Source: Dialister pneumosintes
Lineage (GTDB): Bacteria; Bacillota; Negativicutes; Veillonellales; Dialisteraceae
DNA length: 64,000 nucleotides
Reading direction: 5' to 3'
NCBI RefSeq assembly: GCF_001717505.1
Contig: NZ_CP017037.1
Span: 969,001 to 1,033,000 of the forward strand
The notes beneath the pieces are model-generated. The model saw nothing but the letters and a program-made list of their open reading frames with translations, did not search any database and was not told the origin of the DNA. Of this stretch, positions 50,575-60,315 are shown in pieces. The position numbers were made by a program, and so were the translations under genes. Each line of letters starts with the position of its first letter. Position 1 is the first letter of the stretch.

Positions 50575-52077
50575 TTAGTCATCTTCACCTTCCGGAGCCG
50601 GTCTCATCATCGGGAATAGAATGATATCACGAATAGAATGTGCTCCTGTCATAAACATGAACAATCTATCTAAACCTATTCCTAATCCGGCTGTTGGTGG
50701 CATACCATATTCCAATGCCTTCATGAAATCTTCATCTACCGGATGTGCTTCATCATCACCATGATCTCTTTCAGCCTGCTGTAATTCAAATCTCTTACGC
50801 TGATCTAAAGGATCATTTAATTCAGAGAACCCATTAGCTAATTCACGAGTAAACATATAAGATTCAAATCTATCTGTAAGACGTGGGTTTTCTCCATTCA
50901 ACTTAGACAATGGAGATACTTCAATTGGATGCATAGTAATATGACATGGTTGAACAAGCTTATCTTCAACATATTCATCAAATACATTAGCAAGAATCTT
51001 ACCTGCCCCATCAAATTCACCATATTCTACATTAAGTCGATCTGCAATTTCACGTGCTCTTGTGATATCAGACAAATCACCAAAGTCTTCTCCGGTGTAC
51101 TTGAGTACGGCACCTGCCATAGTCATACGTGGCCATGGAGGAGTTACATCTAATTCTATACCTTCATACATGAAACGAGTGCTGCCGTGTGCAATCTGTG
51201 CACAAAGAGCTACTACATCTTCAGTCTGCTTGATAGCATCTTCAATATCACCATATGCTTGATAACTTTCCATTGCAGTAAATTCCGGATTATGCTTAGC
51301 ATCCATACCTTCATTTCTAAAGTTACGGGTAATTTCAAAGTTACGATCAACACCGCCAACTAACAATCTCTTTAAATAAAGTTCTGGCGCAATACGTAAA
51401 TACATGGTCATATCTAATGCATTTAAATGACTGATAAACGGACGTGCATTCGCACCACCATACAACGGTTGAAGAACCGGAGTTTCTACTTCAAGGAATC
51501 CTCGTTCGGTATAGTACTGTCTGATAGCTGCAAGCATCTTAGTACGAGTCACGAATGCCTTTCTTACTTCCGGATTCATAATAAGGTCAACGTATCTCAT
51601 TCGATAACGCTGTTCCTTATCAGTAAGTCCATGCCACTTATCCGGTAAGGGGCGCAATGCCTTTGTAAGAATAGTATATGTTTCTACACGAACAGTTACC
51701 TCTCCGGAGTGTGTACGGAATACTACGCCTTCAACACCGAGAATATCTCCTCTATCTAACAAATGGAACAACTGCCATTCCTTTTCACTTACAGTGTCTT
51801 GACGGATATAAAGCTGAATATCCCCTACAGAATCACGAATAGTCAAAAAGGCAGTCTTACCGTGATCACGAACAATCATGATACGACCTGTTAATCTTAC
51901 GTGCTCTTCCGACTGTTCCAGTGTATCTGCGTTTTCAATAATCTGTCCGGATGTATGATCCCATTCAAAACGATTTCCAAAGGGTTCATAACCAAGAGCA
52001 CGGATTTGATCCAACTTGCTAATTCTAATTTCTCTTTGTTCGTTAGTATGCTGTCTAGTTGTTTGTTCTGTTGTCAT
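50575..52077 (-). CDS. lysS: Lysyl-tRNA synthetase, class II
   Basis: Charges tRNA(Lys). An N-terminal OB-fold anticodon domain (VRLTGRIMIVRDHGKTAFLTIRD) is followed by the class II core: motif 1 with YTERGFLEVETPVLQP, motif 2 with FEITRNFRNEGMDAKHNPEFTAMESYQAY, and motif 3 with GLGIGLDRLFMF. I chose ATG 52077 (GAGAAG upstream), giving 500 aa, the usual size; a TTG in frame at 52098 would add seven residues. It follows greA, a common gene order. Highly expressed codon pattern. Confidence 0.96.
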   Translation of the reverse strand: MTTEQTTRQHTNEQREIRISKLDQIRALGYEPFGNRFEWDHTSGQIIENADTLEQSEEHVRLTGRIMIVRDHGKTAFLTIRDSVGDIQLYIRQDTVSEKEWQLFHLLDRGDILGVEGVVFRTHSGEVTVRVETYTILTKALRPLPDKWHGLTDKEQRYRMRYVDLIMNPEVRKAFVTRTKMLAAIRQYYTERGFLEVETPVLQPLYGGANARPFISHLNALDMTMYLRIAPELYLKRLLVGGVDRNFEITRNFRNEGMDAKHNPEFTAMESYQAYGDIEDAIKQTEDVVALCAQIAHGSTRFMYEGIELDVTPPWPRMTMAGAVLKYTGEDFGDLSDITRAREIADRLNVEYGEFDGAGKILANVFDEYVEDKLVQPCHITMHPIEVSPLSKLNGENPRLTDRFESYMFTRELANGFSELNDPLDQRKRFELQQAERDHGDDEAHPVDEDFMKALEYGMPPTAGLGIGLDRLFMFMTGAHSIRDIILFPMMRPAPEGEDD

Positions 52078-52192
52078 AATGATTCTTCTCGCTTTCAATC
52101 AATAATAGTGTGGATAATAATAAGCAAAAGCCCCTCTATAAGAAGCTTTTTATTTTTCTTCTGAGGTATTACTTATCTATGAGCCGTAAGGC

Positions 52193-52678
52193 TCATTTAT
52201 CTTCACTACCACGTATTTCAAGTACCTTATACTTGATTACGCCTTGTGGTGTATCCACTTCTACTATATCTCCAGCCTTTGTCCCGAGTAATGCTCTCCC
52301 TACGGGAGAATCATTGGAAATCTTTCCTTCAAAAGGATCTGCTTCTGTACTGCCTACAATAGTTACGGTTTCTTCTTCGCCCGTCTTGTTATTAGCAATA
52401 AGGACAGTAGAAGCCATAGCCACATGATTACTCTTAGTAGTTTGAATAACTACTGCAGTACGAATCTGTGTCTCTAATTCAAGAATTCTACCTTCAACAA
52501 ATGATTGTTCATTCTTAGCATCATCGTATTCAGAGTTTTCAGAAAGATCGCCCATTGCAATTGCTTCCTTAAGTCTCTGTGCTACTTCTGCACGCTTCTT
52601 AGTCTTAAGTTGTGCAAGTTCATTCTTCATCTTTTCTAAGAATTCTTGTGTTACATACGTACGCTGTGGTTCTGCCAT
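52193..52678 (-). CDS. greA: Transcription elongation factor GreA
   Basis: Rescues backtracked RNA polymerase by stimulating transcript cleavage. A coiled-coil N-terminal domain with the acidic tip (AIAMGDLSENSEYDDAKNEQ) is followed by the FKBP-like C-terminal domain (SNDSPVGRALLGTKAGDIVEVDTPQGVIKYKVLEI). It is 161 aa with AAAGGAGC before the ATG. It is upstream of lysS on the same strand. A GC-rich hairpin (ATGAGCC with GGCTCAT) lies at its end and may attenuate read-through into lysS. Confidence 0.96.
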   Translation of the reverse strand: MAEPQRTYVTQEFLEKMKNELAQLKTKKRAEVAQRLKEAIAMGDLSENSEYDDAKNEQSFVEGRILELETQIRTAVVIQTTKSNHVAMASTVLIANNKTGEEETVTIVGSTEADPFEGKISNDSPVGRALLGTKAGDIVEVDTPQGVIKYKVLEIRGSEDK

Positions 52679-52766
52679 GTGTCTGCTCCTTTCTTTTTAA
52701 GATACTATCTTTTGATAGTTTGTGTTTTTAGTATAATCGTATTCGCAAAATATGTCAATTACCTTT

Positions 52767-52825
52767 ATGAATTAAAAATCATTCATTTTTGTTATTAAAA
52801 ACACATTTTTTAATTTTTAATTCAT
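52767..52825. repeat. 13-bp inverted repeat upstream of greA
   Basis: ATGAATTAAAAAT (52767-52779) and ATTTTTAATTCAT (52813-52825), perfect arms, in the 274-base AT-rich gap between greA and the second MATE gene. No other structure is evident in the gap. Confidence 0.5.
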
Positions 52826-52952
52826 AATCATTGATTTTATGAAATTAATGATTTTAATGTCTTTTTTGCATATTTTGAGTTTATACGCTTATAGTAAACA
52901 TATATTTTATCATATAAAAAATATTTGTCTATAATAAATTTTATTTAAAAAA

Positions 52953-54296
52953 TCATATTATTTTATATCGTTTTTCTATAATATAAAGGCGTATTAATAA
53001 TAAAATAGCAGATGTTCCTACTCCACAATCCAAACCTCGCCAATAAGAAATAGCTCCTTGTCCCATGACATGATCTAAAAATAAACCTACAGGCAAAGCC
53101 ACACCCCAATAAGCAATTAACATCATAATAAAAGGAATGGTTGTATCCTTATATCCTCTTAAAATTCCTTGAATAGGAGCAGCAACCGCATCAAACAACT
53201 GCCACCCTGCTCCATATAATAAAAATCGTCCGGCTAATAATAATACTTCTGTACTTTCTGTATAAAGACCTGCAATAAGAAATCTTCCCATCACTGTTGA
53301 TAAAGCGGTAATCATAGCACAAGTTAACGTTAATCTTATCCCCATACGACTTAACATTTTTGCCCTATTAAAATTTTGCGCCCCTACCTCATAGCCTACT
53401 AAAATAGTCATCGCCATAGAGCAACTCATTGGCAATACATAAATTAAATTACAGAAACTAAGTGCTGATTGATGAGCGCCAATAGAAACCGTACCAAAAG
53501 GAGCAATAAAAATAATTATAAAGCCAAATACACCTGCTTCCATCAGTATGGAAAGACCATTAGGAACTCCAATGGAAATATATTCTCTCCATTCTGTTTT
53601 TCGCATCTCAAAACGTTCAAAAATTTCAGAAGCTCTATATTTTTTATCCCTAAAAACTACAAATAAGAATAACAAGAGCATAAATAAAGAGGTACATACA
53701 GTCGCAACCCCTGCACCAATTCCTCCCAAACGAGGAACTCCCCACTTACCAAAAATAAGTAAATAATTTAACAGTCCGTTAATTGGTAATGCCAATAAAA
53801 CTAATCGCATCGATGTTGCTGTAGATCCCACCGTATCAATTAAAGCACGAAGAGGGAATAATAATGTTTGAAAAAGTAAATTTATAATCATCAACAAAAG
53901 ATACGTTCTTGCAATATGTTCTACACCAGGTTCCAAATTCAAGTAAATCATTATAGGACTAATCCCTAAAAAATAACCTATTGCAAAAAATAATGTTAAT
54001 ATAATTCCTAACACTAATCCGGTTCTGACTACATAAGGAATATATACTTCACGTCTTCTTCCAAGCAATTGTGCAATCATAGGTGTAGCTGCCGCTAATA
54101 TTCCGGTAAACGAAGCAATTATAGGCATAAATAAACTAGTCCCCATAGAAACCCCTGCTAATTCAACAGCTCCGGCATGTCCACTCATCGTAGCATCCAT
54201 AACATTCATTCCCATAAGTGATAATTGAGATAGTACTAAAGGAATCATCGTTTTAAGCAGTTCATTAAAATCATTGTTTTTCGTACAAAACATCAT
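52953..54296 (-). CDS. MATE-family efflux transporter 2
   Basis: A 447-aa paralogue of the MATE at 43295-44635, with the same hallmarks: MNVMDATMSGHAGAVELAGVSMG, LRALIDTVGSTATSMRLVLLALPINGLLNYLL, PMSCSMAMTILVGYEVGAQNFNRAK and DAVAAPIQGILRGYKDTTIPF. Twelve helices are expected. Two Met codons start it, and AGAGG lies upstream. Unlike copy 1 it has no attenuator-like leader; it follows the transaldolase gene after a strong hairpin. The substrate is unknown. Confidence 0.9.
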   Translation of the reverse strand: MMFCTKNNDFNELLKTMIPLVLSQLSLMGMNVMDATMSGHAGAVELAGVSMGTSLFMPIIASFTGILAAATPMIAQLLGRRREVYIPYVVRTGLVLGIILTLFFAIGYFLGISPIMIYLNLEPGVEHIARTYLLLMIINLLFQTLLFPLRALIDTVGSTATSMRLVLLALPINGLLNYLLIFGKWGVPRLGGIGAGVATVCTSLFMLLLFLFVVFRDKKYRASEIFERFEMRKTEWREYISIGVPNGLSILMEAGVFGFIIIFIAPFGTVSIGAHQSALSFCNLIYVLPMSCSMAMTILVGYEVGAQNFNRAKMLSRMGIRLTLTCAMITALSTVMGRFLIAGLYTESTEVLLLAGRFLLYGAGWQLFDAVAAPIQGILRGYKDTTIPFIMMLIAYWGVALPVGLFLDHVMGQGAISYWRGLDCGVGTSAILLLIRLYIIEKRYKII

Positions 54297-54318
54297 TCTT
54301 TAAACCTCTATCCACCTA

Positions 54319-54340
54319 AAAAGGCGCAGCTGCGCCTTTT
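54319..54340 (-). terminator. Hairpin terminator after the transaldolase gene
   Basis: A 22-bp perfect palindrome (arms AAAAGGCGCAG and CTGCGCCTTTT) directly after the transaldolase stop, with TTTT at the end on the minus strand. Confidence 0.75.
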
Positions 54341-54344
54341 ATAA

Positions 54345-54992
54345 TTATTCATGCTGTGTTTTTTTCCAATCAGATTTAAATTTTGCAATCCCTGCCGTAG
54401 TGAGCGGATGATTAATAGATTCCATTAACACCTTAAAAGGTACTGTCACTACATCAGCACCTGCTAATGCACATTGCCTAATATGTTGCGTTTTTCTAAT
54501 GGATGCTGCAATAATTTTTGTTTCAATATGATGTAATTTGAAAATAGTAGAAATATTGTCAATCAGTGCAATACCATCCCCACCAACATCTTCAATTCTC
54601 CCCACAAAAGGGCTCACAAAAAAAGCTCCTGCCCTTGCTGCTATCAATGCTTGGGTTGCAGAAAAAATTAAGGTCACATTAGTACGAATCCCCATTTCTT
54701 TAAGAATAGAAACCGCTTTTAGTCCTTCCGCAGTAATAGGTATTTTTATAACTACTTGAGGAGCTATTTTCGACAATTCTATACCTTGTTGCACCATACC
54801 TTCTGTATCATCAGCAAGCACTTCTGCACTAATAGGTCCTTCTATAACGGAAGCAATTTCTTTGACCGTTTCATGAAAATCTCCTCCTGCTGCTGCGATT
54901 AAAGACGGATTCGTTGTTACCCCTGAAATAATTCCCATCTCATTTGCTTTCTTTATATCTTCAATTTTTGCTGTATCAATAAAGAAATACAT
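54345..54992 (-). CDS. Fructose-6-phosphate aldolase/transaldolase (short FSA type)
   Basis: TIM-barrel aldolase. It begins MYFFIDTAKIEDIKKANEMGIISGVTTNPSLIA, the hallmark of the 215-aa FSA/TalC group. The catalytic Schiff-base Lys is in VVIKIPIT (about residue 84) and the phosphate-binding Arg in ASIRKTQH. Whether it works as transaldolase in the pentose phosphate route or as fructose-6-phosphate aldolase is not settled by sequence. I chose ATG 54992, which gives exactly 215 aa; a GTG at 55007 is in frame. Confidence 0.9.
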   Translation of the reverse strand: MYFFIDTAKIEDIKKANEMGIISGVTTNPSLIAAAGGDFHETVKEIASVIEGPISAEVLADDTEGMVQQGIELSKIAPQVVIKIPITAEGLKAVSILKEMGIRTNVTLIFSATQALIAARAGAFFVSPFVGRIEDVGGDGIALIDNISTIFKLHHIETKIIAASIRKTQHIRQCALAGADVVTVPFKVLMESINHPLTTAGIAKFKSDWKKTQHE

Positions 54993-55112
54993 AATTCTTA
55001 TGCTCACTTTCCCTATATTCGATTCTTCATAAACTCATAAATAAACTGTGCTCATTATGGTACACTTTATTTTACTTGTCAATGTAAATTCTTTTTATAT
55101 GTTATATAATAC

Positions 55113-56006
55113 TTATTCTACTTCAATAATCTCTTTGTTATCTATAAGTTCTTTTACACATTCTAAGAAATGTGTCGTTGCCGGAGATACTTCCAACAAA
55201 GAAGGAACTGCTATTCCAAGTGAAATATGCTGTGGAGGATCGAAAGGTATTTCACTTACATGTCCATTCCATTCTTTAGAAATTAACCGTTGATTAAAAC
55301 TAATTCCCAATCCTGCTGAAACCATATTATAAGTAGAAAAAGCGTCTCTAGTAGTAAATCTTGTATTCGGCTTTAACTGGTTCCTTTTAATGAGTCGATC
55401 TAAGTCCGTATCTTGGTTAGGTGAAGTTTGGATAAAAGGTTCTTTTTCTAAATCCGTTAATGGAAAAGATTTGTTTTCAGCTTTTGGATGGTTGGATGGC
55501 AACCAAACAACTAATTCATCCTTAAATATAGGAATCCAATCACAAATAGTCGTTCTATCCGGTTTAGCACAAAAACAGCAATCTACTGACTTCTCGTTTA
55601 ACCAACGAGCCATATCTTGATTTCCGCCTTCTTGAATTCGAATGCTAACTTTCGGATATTGTTTTTCAAATGCAGATAATATACGAGGCATCCATAAAGC
55701 AGAAATACTAAAGTAGCTGCCTATAGTAATAACACCGGTCGATACATGCCTAACTTCAGCACCTAACTGTTCGATTAATTCGGCTGCATTTACCAATTTT
55801 CGAATAGCAGGTAACATAATACGTCCATTTGCAGTTAATTTTACACCTGCTTTGCCTCTACTAAGAAGTTGGAACCCAATCTCATCTTCCAAAGAAGATA
55901 TCATTCGTGTAATTCCTGATTGTGTATATCCTAAAGATTCTGCTGCAGCTGTCATACTCCCCAAATCAATAGCTGTAAGAAGAGCTTTACACTTTACCGT
56001 TTCCAT
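55113..56006 (-). CDS. LysR-family transcriptional regulator 3
   Basis: A 297-aa LysR regulator. Helix-turn-helix: CKALLTAIDLGSMTAAAESLGYTQSGITRMISSLEDEIGF. The effector domain starts near residue 90 (GVITIGSYFSISALWMP). It is only distantly related to the tandem pair at 40640-42574. GGAGGGG precedes the ATG. It is divergent from the threonine aldolase-like gene with a 141-base gap, the usual layout for a LysR protein controlling its neighbour. Confidence 0.88.
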   Translation of the reverse strand: METVKCKALLTAIDLGSMTAAAESLGYTQSGITRMISSLEDEIGFQLLSRGKAGVKLTANGRIMLPAIRKLVNAAELIEQLGAEVRHVSTGVITIGSYFSISALWMPRILSAFEKQYPKVSIRIQEGGNQDMARWLNEKSVDCCFCAKPDRTTICDWIPIFKDELVVWLPSNHPKAENKSFPLTDLEKEPFIQTSPNQDTDLDRLIKRNQLKPNTRFTTRDAFSTYNMVSAGLGISFNQRLISKEWNGHVSEIPFDPPQHISLGIAVPSLLEVSPATTHFLECVKELIDNKEIIEVE

Positions 56007-56147
56007 TTCTCACCCCTCCATCATTTGAAATATATACTTGTTTCTGTAATGTACAGAATATACATTATAAAAATATTAGAGAAATATAATTATTTATGTT
56101 ATCCTTTATAATATCATAACAAACAGTATCTACAGAAAGGATTATGT

Positions 56148-57203
56148 ATGACTACACCGATAGAAAAACTTCACTTTACATCCGATTATATGACAGGAGC
56201 ACATCCTCGAATTATACAAAAATTAATGGATACCAATATGTATGCAACGCAAGGCTATGGTGATGACGAATTTACAACCTCTGCTGAACAAAAAATTCTA
56301 AAAGCATGCACCTGTCCGAATGGAGAAGTAAAATTTCTAGTCGGTGGTACACAAACCAATGCAACCGTTATAGATTGCATATTAAAACCTTATCAAGGAG
56401 TAATTGCCGCCAATACCGGTCACATCGCAACCCATGAAGCCGGAGCCATTGAGTACGGTGGGCATAAAGTATTATCCGTTCCTCATCAACAAGGAAAAAT
56501 CTCCGCAACTGATATTGAAAGTATAATGCAAGAATATCAGTCAGATTTAAATAAAAATCATACAGTCATGCCCGGAATGGTTTATATTTCCCATCCGACC
56601 GAGTTCGGTACACTCTATACAAAAAAAGAACTCCTATCATTAAGTACCGTTTGCCATAAATACCACTTACCTTTATATGTAGATGGTGCAAGATTAGCTT
56701 ATGCGCTCGGCTCTCCGGATAATGAGATTACCTTGTCGGATTTGTCTAAATTAGCTGATATATTTTATATTGGAGGTACTAAATGCGGCACGCTTTTCGG
56801 AGAAGCGGTAGTTCTTACTCAAAAAAACATGATTCCTCATTTTTTCACAATGATTAAACAACATGGTGCACTCCTTGCTAAAGGCCGTTTATTAGGCATT
56901 CAATTTGATACATTATTTACCAATAATTTATATGAAACTATTGGACAAAATGCTGTTTCATATGGACAACAGATAAAAGAAACTTTAATTAATTCTCAAT
57001 TTACAGTTCCTTTTGATTCTCCAACTAATCAAATCTTTTTTGTAATTGAAAATAATTTATTAGCTCATCTTGCAGAACAAGTAGAATTTGGTTTTATGCA
57101 AAAATGGAGTGATTCAGAATCTCTAATTCGCCTATGTACTTCTTGGTCAACAACAGAAGAAGATACTAATAAACTTTTACAAATTATTCGAAATTTAAAG
57201 TAA
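56148..57203 (+). CDS. ltaE: Low-specificity L-threonine aldolase (beta-eliminating lyase family)
   Basis: PLP enzyme splitting threonine or allo-threonine to glycine and acetaldehyde. Family text: FTSDYMTGAHPRIIQKLMDTN, LVGGTQTNATVID, NTGHIATHEAGAIEYGGHKV, YVDGARLAYAL with the Asp pairing the pyridine N, and the Schiff-base Lys in IGGTKCGTLFGEAVV. It is 351 aa. AAAGGA lies upstream. It is divergent from LysR 3, which probably regulates it. Other amino acid beta-lyase activities are possible in this family. Confidence 0.88.
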   Translation: MTTPIEKLHFTSDYMTGAHPRIIQKLMDTNMYATQGYGDDEFTTSAEQKILKACTCPNGEVKFLVGGTQTNATVIDCILKPYQGVIAANTGHIATHEAGAIEYGGHKVLSVPHQQGKISATDIESIMQEYQSDLNKNHTVMPGMVYISHPTEFGTLYTKKELLSLSTVCHKYHLPLYVDGARLAYALGSPDNEITLSDLSKLADIFYIGGTKCGTLFGEAVVLTQKNMIPHFFTMIKQHGALLAKGRLLGIQFDTLFTNNLYETIGQNAVSYGQQIKETLINSQFTVPFDSPTNQIFFVIENNLLAHLAEQVEFGFMQKWSDSESLIRLCTSWSTTEEDTNKLLQIIRNLK

Positions 57204-57205
57204 GA

Positions 57206-57229
57206 AAAAGAGCCCTTAGAGGCTCTTTT
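57206..57229. terminator. Bidirectional terminator ltaE/speE
   Basis: AAAAGAGCC (57206-57214) and GGCTCTTTT (57221-57229) with a 6-base loop and T runs on both strands. Confidence 0.85.
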
Positions 57230-57235
57230 CATTTT

Positions 57236-58093
57236 TCAAAAAGAATATTTTCCTTCATATAAACAAGCTTTTATAAAGTTTGGTAATACAAAAGCACTCT
57301 TCTGTATTTTTTTATTATAATACTTCATATCCGGTAGAAGTTCTACACGTGCTTCATCCGTAAGAGGATCATATTTTTTAGATGCCAACATGAAAGAATG
57401 TAAACATGCCGGATAAATAGCTACATGAGAATAATACATTCTCACAATAGGAAATACGGTATTCATGGCATTAAAGATTTCATGCACTAATGATTGTTGT
57501 ACAATAGGAGATTCACTTTGTTGTACTAATACACCATCTTTTCTAAGAGCTTTAAATGCACTTTGGTAAAATTCTTTTGTAAATAAACCTTCTCCAGGCC
57601 CAATAGGATCAGAGCAGTCAATTATAATTACATCATAAAAATCAGCATGTTTGCCGGCAAAAGCAATGCCGTCCCCCGTATGAATATGTAATTTTTGTGG
57701 TGGATGTAACAATACTTCTGCAATAGAGGGAAAATATTCTTTTGATAAATCATAAACTCTTTGATCGATATCACAAAGGTCTACTTGTTTCACGCAATCA
57801 TGTTTACATACTTCCCTTGCACAACCGCCGTCACCGCCACCAATAATGAGAACTCTTTCCGGACAAGGATGAAGCATTAACGGTATATGTGCTATCATCT
57901 CATGATACATCCATTCATCTTTAACAGAAGTTTGAAATACATCATCTAAAATCATCATACGTCCATACTGTAATGTATCTACAATCTTAATATTCTGAAA
58001 TGGCGTTTGTTCTTCATGAATAATATGATTTACACGAAGAGAAAGCCCTGTATCCGGATTTCCCCATTCTGTAATTATCTTTTTATCAGTCAT
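57236..58093 (-). CDS. speE: Spermidine synthase
   Basis: Aminopropyltransferase making spermidine from putrescine and decarboxylated SAM. Motifs: FQNIKIVDTLQYGRMMILDDVFQTS, YHEMIAHIPL, VLIIGGGDGGCAREVCKH (nucleotide loop), GDGIAFAGKHADFYDVIIIDCSDPIGPGEGLFT with the catalytic Asp. It is 285 aa. It overlaps the divIVA end by 8 bases and closes the cell-division operon, an unexpected partner. It links to the two ornithine decarboxylases that would supply putrescine. No SAM decarboxylase (speD) is in the window. Confidence 0.93.
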   Translation of the reverse strand: MTDKKIITEWGNPDTGLSLRVNHIIHEEQTPFQNIKIVDTLQYGRMMILDDVFQTSVKDEWMYHEMIAHIPLMLHPCPERVLIIGGGDGGCAREVCKHDCVKQVDLCDIDQRVYDLSKEYFPSIAEVLLHPPQKLHIHTGDGIAFAGKHADFYDVIIIDCSDPIGPGEGLFTKEFYQSAFKALRKDGVLVQQSESPIVQQSLVHEIFNAMNTVFPIVRMYYSHVAIYPACLHSFMLASKKYDPLTDEARVELLPDMKYYNKKIQKSAFVLPNFIKACLYEGKYSF

Positions 58094-58679
58094 TTGTTTC
58101 TTCAGTTTCCATAGAATTCAAATCTTCTTCCACATCTATAGCAGAATCTTCTACAGTATTTTCAGCAATGATTTGTACCGGTTCAGAAATACTTTGCACC
58201 GATGTTGCCTCATCATTAATAACATGTGGAGCTCTAGCTGCTTTTGCTGCTTGAATTAAACTCAATGCAGAGTTAAAGTTTGCCAGAAGTTTTTCAATGT
58301 AAAGATTCATGTCCCCTTCTGTTTTCACAACATCAGCATTCATCTTGCGACGCGCTACTTCTGCATCTGAAACAATTCTTGCTGCACGATTCTGTGCTTC
58401 TCTTACAATTACTTCCGCTTCTTTTTTAGCTGTAGTTTTCACATTTTCAGCTGTTTCCTGTGCCATAACTAAAGTAGAAGACATAGTTGCTTCCATTTTT
58501 TCATAATTAGCTAATTTCGCCTTTAAAGTGTCCATCTGTTCTTCCATTTCACGATGTTCACGATAAATTCTTTCATAATCGCTTGCTACTTCATCAAGAA
58601 AACTATTTACTTCATCATCTGCATAACCGCGAAGTTTTTTAGAAAATGTTTTATTGTGAATATCCATTGGTGTAATCAT
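58086..58679 (-). CDS. divIVA: DivIVA/GpsB-type cell-pole and division protein
   Basis: Membrane-curvature-sensing coiled-coil scaffold that organises division and cell-wall synthesis. The N-terminal lipid-binding domain starts MITPMDIHNKTFSKKLRGYADDEVNSFLDEVASDYERIY, the DivIVA signature. A coiled coil follows (about residues 40-130), then an acidic tail of about 60 residues. It is 197 aa. AAAGGAG is just upstream. It is next to ylmH and followed by speE with overlap. Confidence 0.93.
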   Translation of the reverse strand: MITPMDIHNKTFSKKLRGYADDEVNSFLDEVASDYERIYREHREMEEQMDTLKAKLANYEKMEATMSSTLVMAQETAENVKTTAKKEAEVIVREAQNRAARIVSDAEVARRKMNADVVKTEGDMNLYIEKLLANFNSALSLIQAAKAARAPHVINDEATSVQSISEPVQIIAENTVEDSAIDVEEDLNSMETEETND

Positions 58680-58727
58680 GATGTTCTCCTTTAATACTAA
58701 AATCAGCTTTATATAACTGTATATCTA

Positions 58728-59519
58728 TTATCTATATCGATGAATACAAACTCCGGTACGTCCTTTACGACTTTTACCGGTCAGTTCTATAATCTCTATT
58801 CTACCTCTTCCACGGAAACTAATTATGTCTCCCGGATTCACTGTTTGTGCCGGACCTTTTACCGGTCCCCAATTAATTTGTACCTTATCTCCGGAAATAG
58901 CAGATACCATTTTTGAACGAGATACGCCAAAACCTGCCGCACCTACCGCATCTAAACGTAAAGAAGCTACAGTTGCTTTTATCTCTTTAGGTGTTTGTTT
59001 CGGTAAAGAAAGATCCTCAAAAGAAATTTCTTCTACTGTTACCGGTACCATAGCTACTTTTATAAAATTTTGTTTTATCCATTCCACCATTTTAGATTCA
59101 ACAAGAACTTGTGCAGAGGCACCTTGCATAAGTATATCGCCCAGAACTTCTCGCTTGATACCAAGTCCCATGAGAGAACCTAAAATATCCCGATGCCCTA
59201 TAAGTCGATATCGATCATCCCAAGTAACCTTAAGTAAAGCAATACTAAAATCTACATTCCCTTGAAATGCTGCGTCTATAAATGTAATTTTTACTCGTTC
59301 CGCCTCATTATATCCGCCCCATGCTTTTGCAGTAACCGTTTTCATATGTGCAGAAATAGTCCTTGCGATCTGCACTGCATAAGGTGACATAAACGTTCCT
59401 ACAGAAAAAGGCTTACCTTTTTCTATGGATTCTGCTAAATCCACTAATCGAACAGCAATTTCTTCCGCTTCTTCGCCGGAGCTCTTAAAGAAATTAATTA
59501 TTTTTTCTCTATCTTTCAT
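58728..59519 (-). CDS. ylmH: YlmH-type S4-domain RNA-binding protein
   Basis: A 263-aa protein of the YlmH family, found beside sepF and divIVA in Firmicutes and reported to help clear stalled ribosome complexes. The N-terminal region is DREKIINFFKSSGEEAEEIAVRLVDLAE. A central domain (LIGHRDILGSLMGLGIKREVLGDIL) is followed by a C-terminal S4 RNA-binding domain (LRLDAVGAAGFGVSRSKMVSAISGDKVQINW). It overlaps the proC end by 11 bases. Confidence 0.9.
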   Translation of the reverse strand: MKDREKIINFFKSSGEEAEEIAVRLVDLAESIEKGKPFSVGTFMSPYAVQIARTISAHMKTVTAKAWGGYNEAERVKITFIDAAFQGNVDFSIALLKVTWDDRYRLIGHRDILGSLMGLGIKREVLGDILMQGASAQVLVESKMVEWIKQNFIKVAMVPVTVEEISFEDLSLPKQTPKEIKATVASLRLDAVGAAGFGVSRSKMVSAISGDKVQINWGPVKGPAQTVNPGDIISFRGRGRIEIIELTGKSRKGRTGVCIHRYR

Positions 59520-60315
59520 AAATCTTACTCATTTCATCAGACTTAGCCATGCAAGCTTTTACACCATCCATTAAAGATGCGCGAATACCGCCTTGTTCCA
59601 TCGCATGAATTCCTGCAATAGTAGTTCCCCCCGGACTAGTAACGCCGTCACGGAGTATAGCAGGATGTGCCCCTGTATCGAGTACCATTTTAGCTGCACC
59701 ATATAAAGTCTGAGCGGCAGCAATTATTGCTAAATCGCGGGGAAGTCCTACCATAACCCCTGCATCTGCTAAAGCATCTATAATTACAAATGCATAACCG
59801 GGTCCAGCACCTGCCAAAGCACCTAATGCATCCAATTGCTTTTCTGTAACAACCACGGCTTTCCCTAAAGAAGAAAAAATAAGTTGTGCTTGTTGAATAA
59901 ATGCTTCCGAACTAGTATTTCCCGGAGCAATAGCCGTCATTCCTTCACCTATAGAGCATGGTGTATTAGGCATAACACGAATAACTTCTGTCCCTTCCAT
60001 AAGTAAGCTTTCTAGGAATGAAATAGGAATAGCTGCCGCTACCGAAAGAACTCTCTTAGGTTTATAAGGTGCAATCATAGATAACACAGACTCCACCACA
60101 TTCGGTTTAACTGCAATAAGCACCATATCCACCTGACCGGCTTCATGCCCATCAAGAGAAAAATCTACTCCTAACTCTTCCGCAATGATACGAGAAGATT
60201 CTTCATTGCGCCCCTTAATTATTATTTCATCTTTATTCCAAATCTGATTTTTGATACATCCGGATAAAATAGCTTTCCCCATAGAACCTGCACCAACTAA
60301 AAGGACTCGTTTCAT
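59509..60315 (-). CDS. proC: Pyrroline-5-carboxylate reductase
   Basis: Last step of proline synthesis, NAD(P)H-dependent. The Rossmann start is KRVLLVGAGSMGKAIL. The conserved VIRVMPNTPCSIGEGMTAI and ALAGAGPGYAFVIIDALADAGVMVGLPRDLAI segments follow, then LRDGVTSPGGTTIAGIHAME near the end. ATG 60315 follows GGTGGAGGAA, giving 268 aa. It sits between the second sepF gene and ylmH, where some Firmicutes have ylmG; in related clusters proC is a frequent neighbour. Confidence 0.95.
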   Translation of the reverse strand: MKRVLLVGAGSMGKAILSGCIKNQIWNKDEIIIKGRNEESSRIIAEELGVDFSLDGHEAGQVDMVLIAVKPNVVESVLSMIAPYKPKRVLSVAAAIPISFLESLLMEGTEVIRVMPNTPCSIGEGMTAIAPGNTSSEAFIQQAQLIFSSLGKAVVVTEKQLDALGALAGAGPGYAFVIIDALADAGVMVGLPRDLAIIAAAQTLYGAAKMVLDTGAHPAILRDGVTSPGGTTIAGIHAMEQGGIRASLMDGVKACMAKSDEMSKIYER

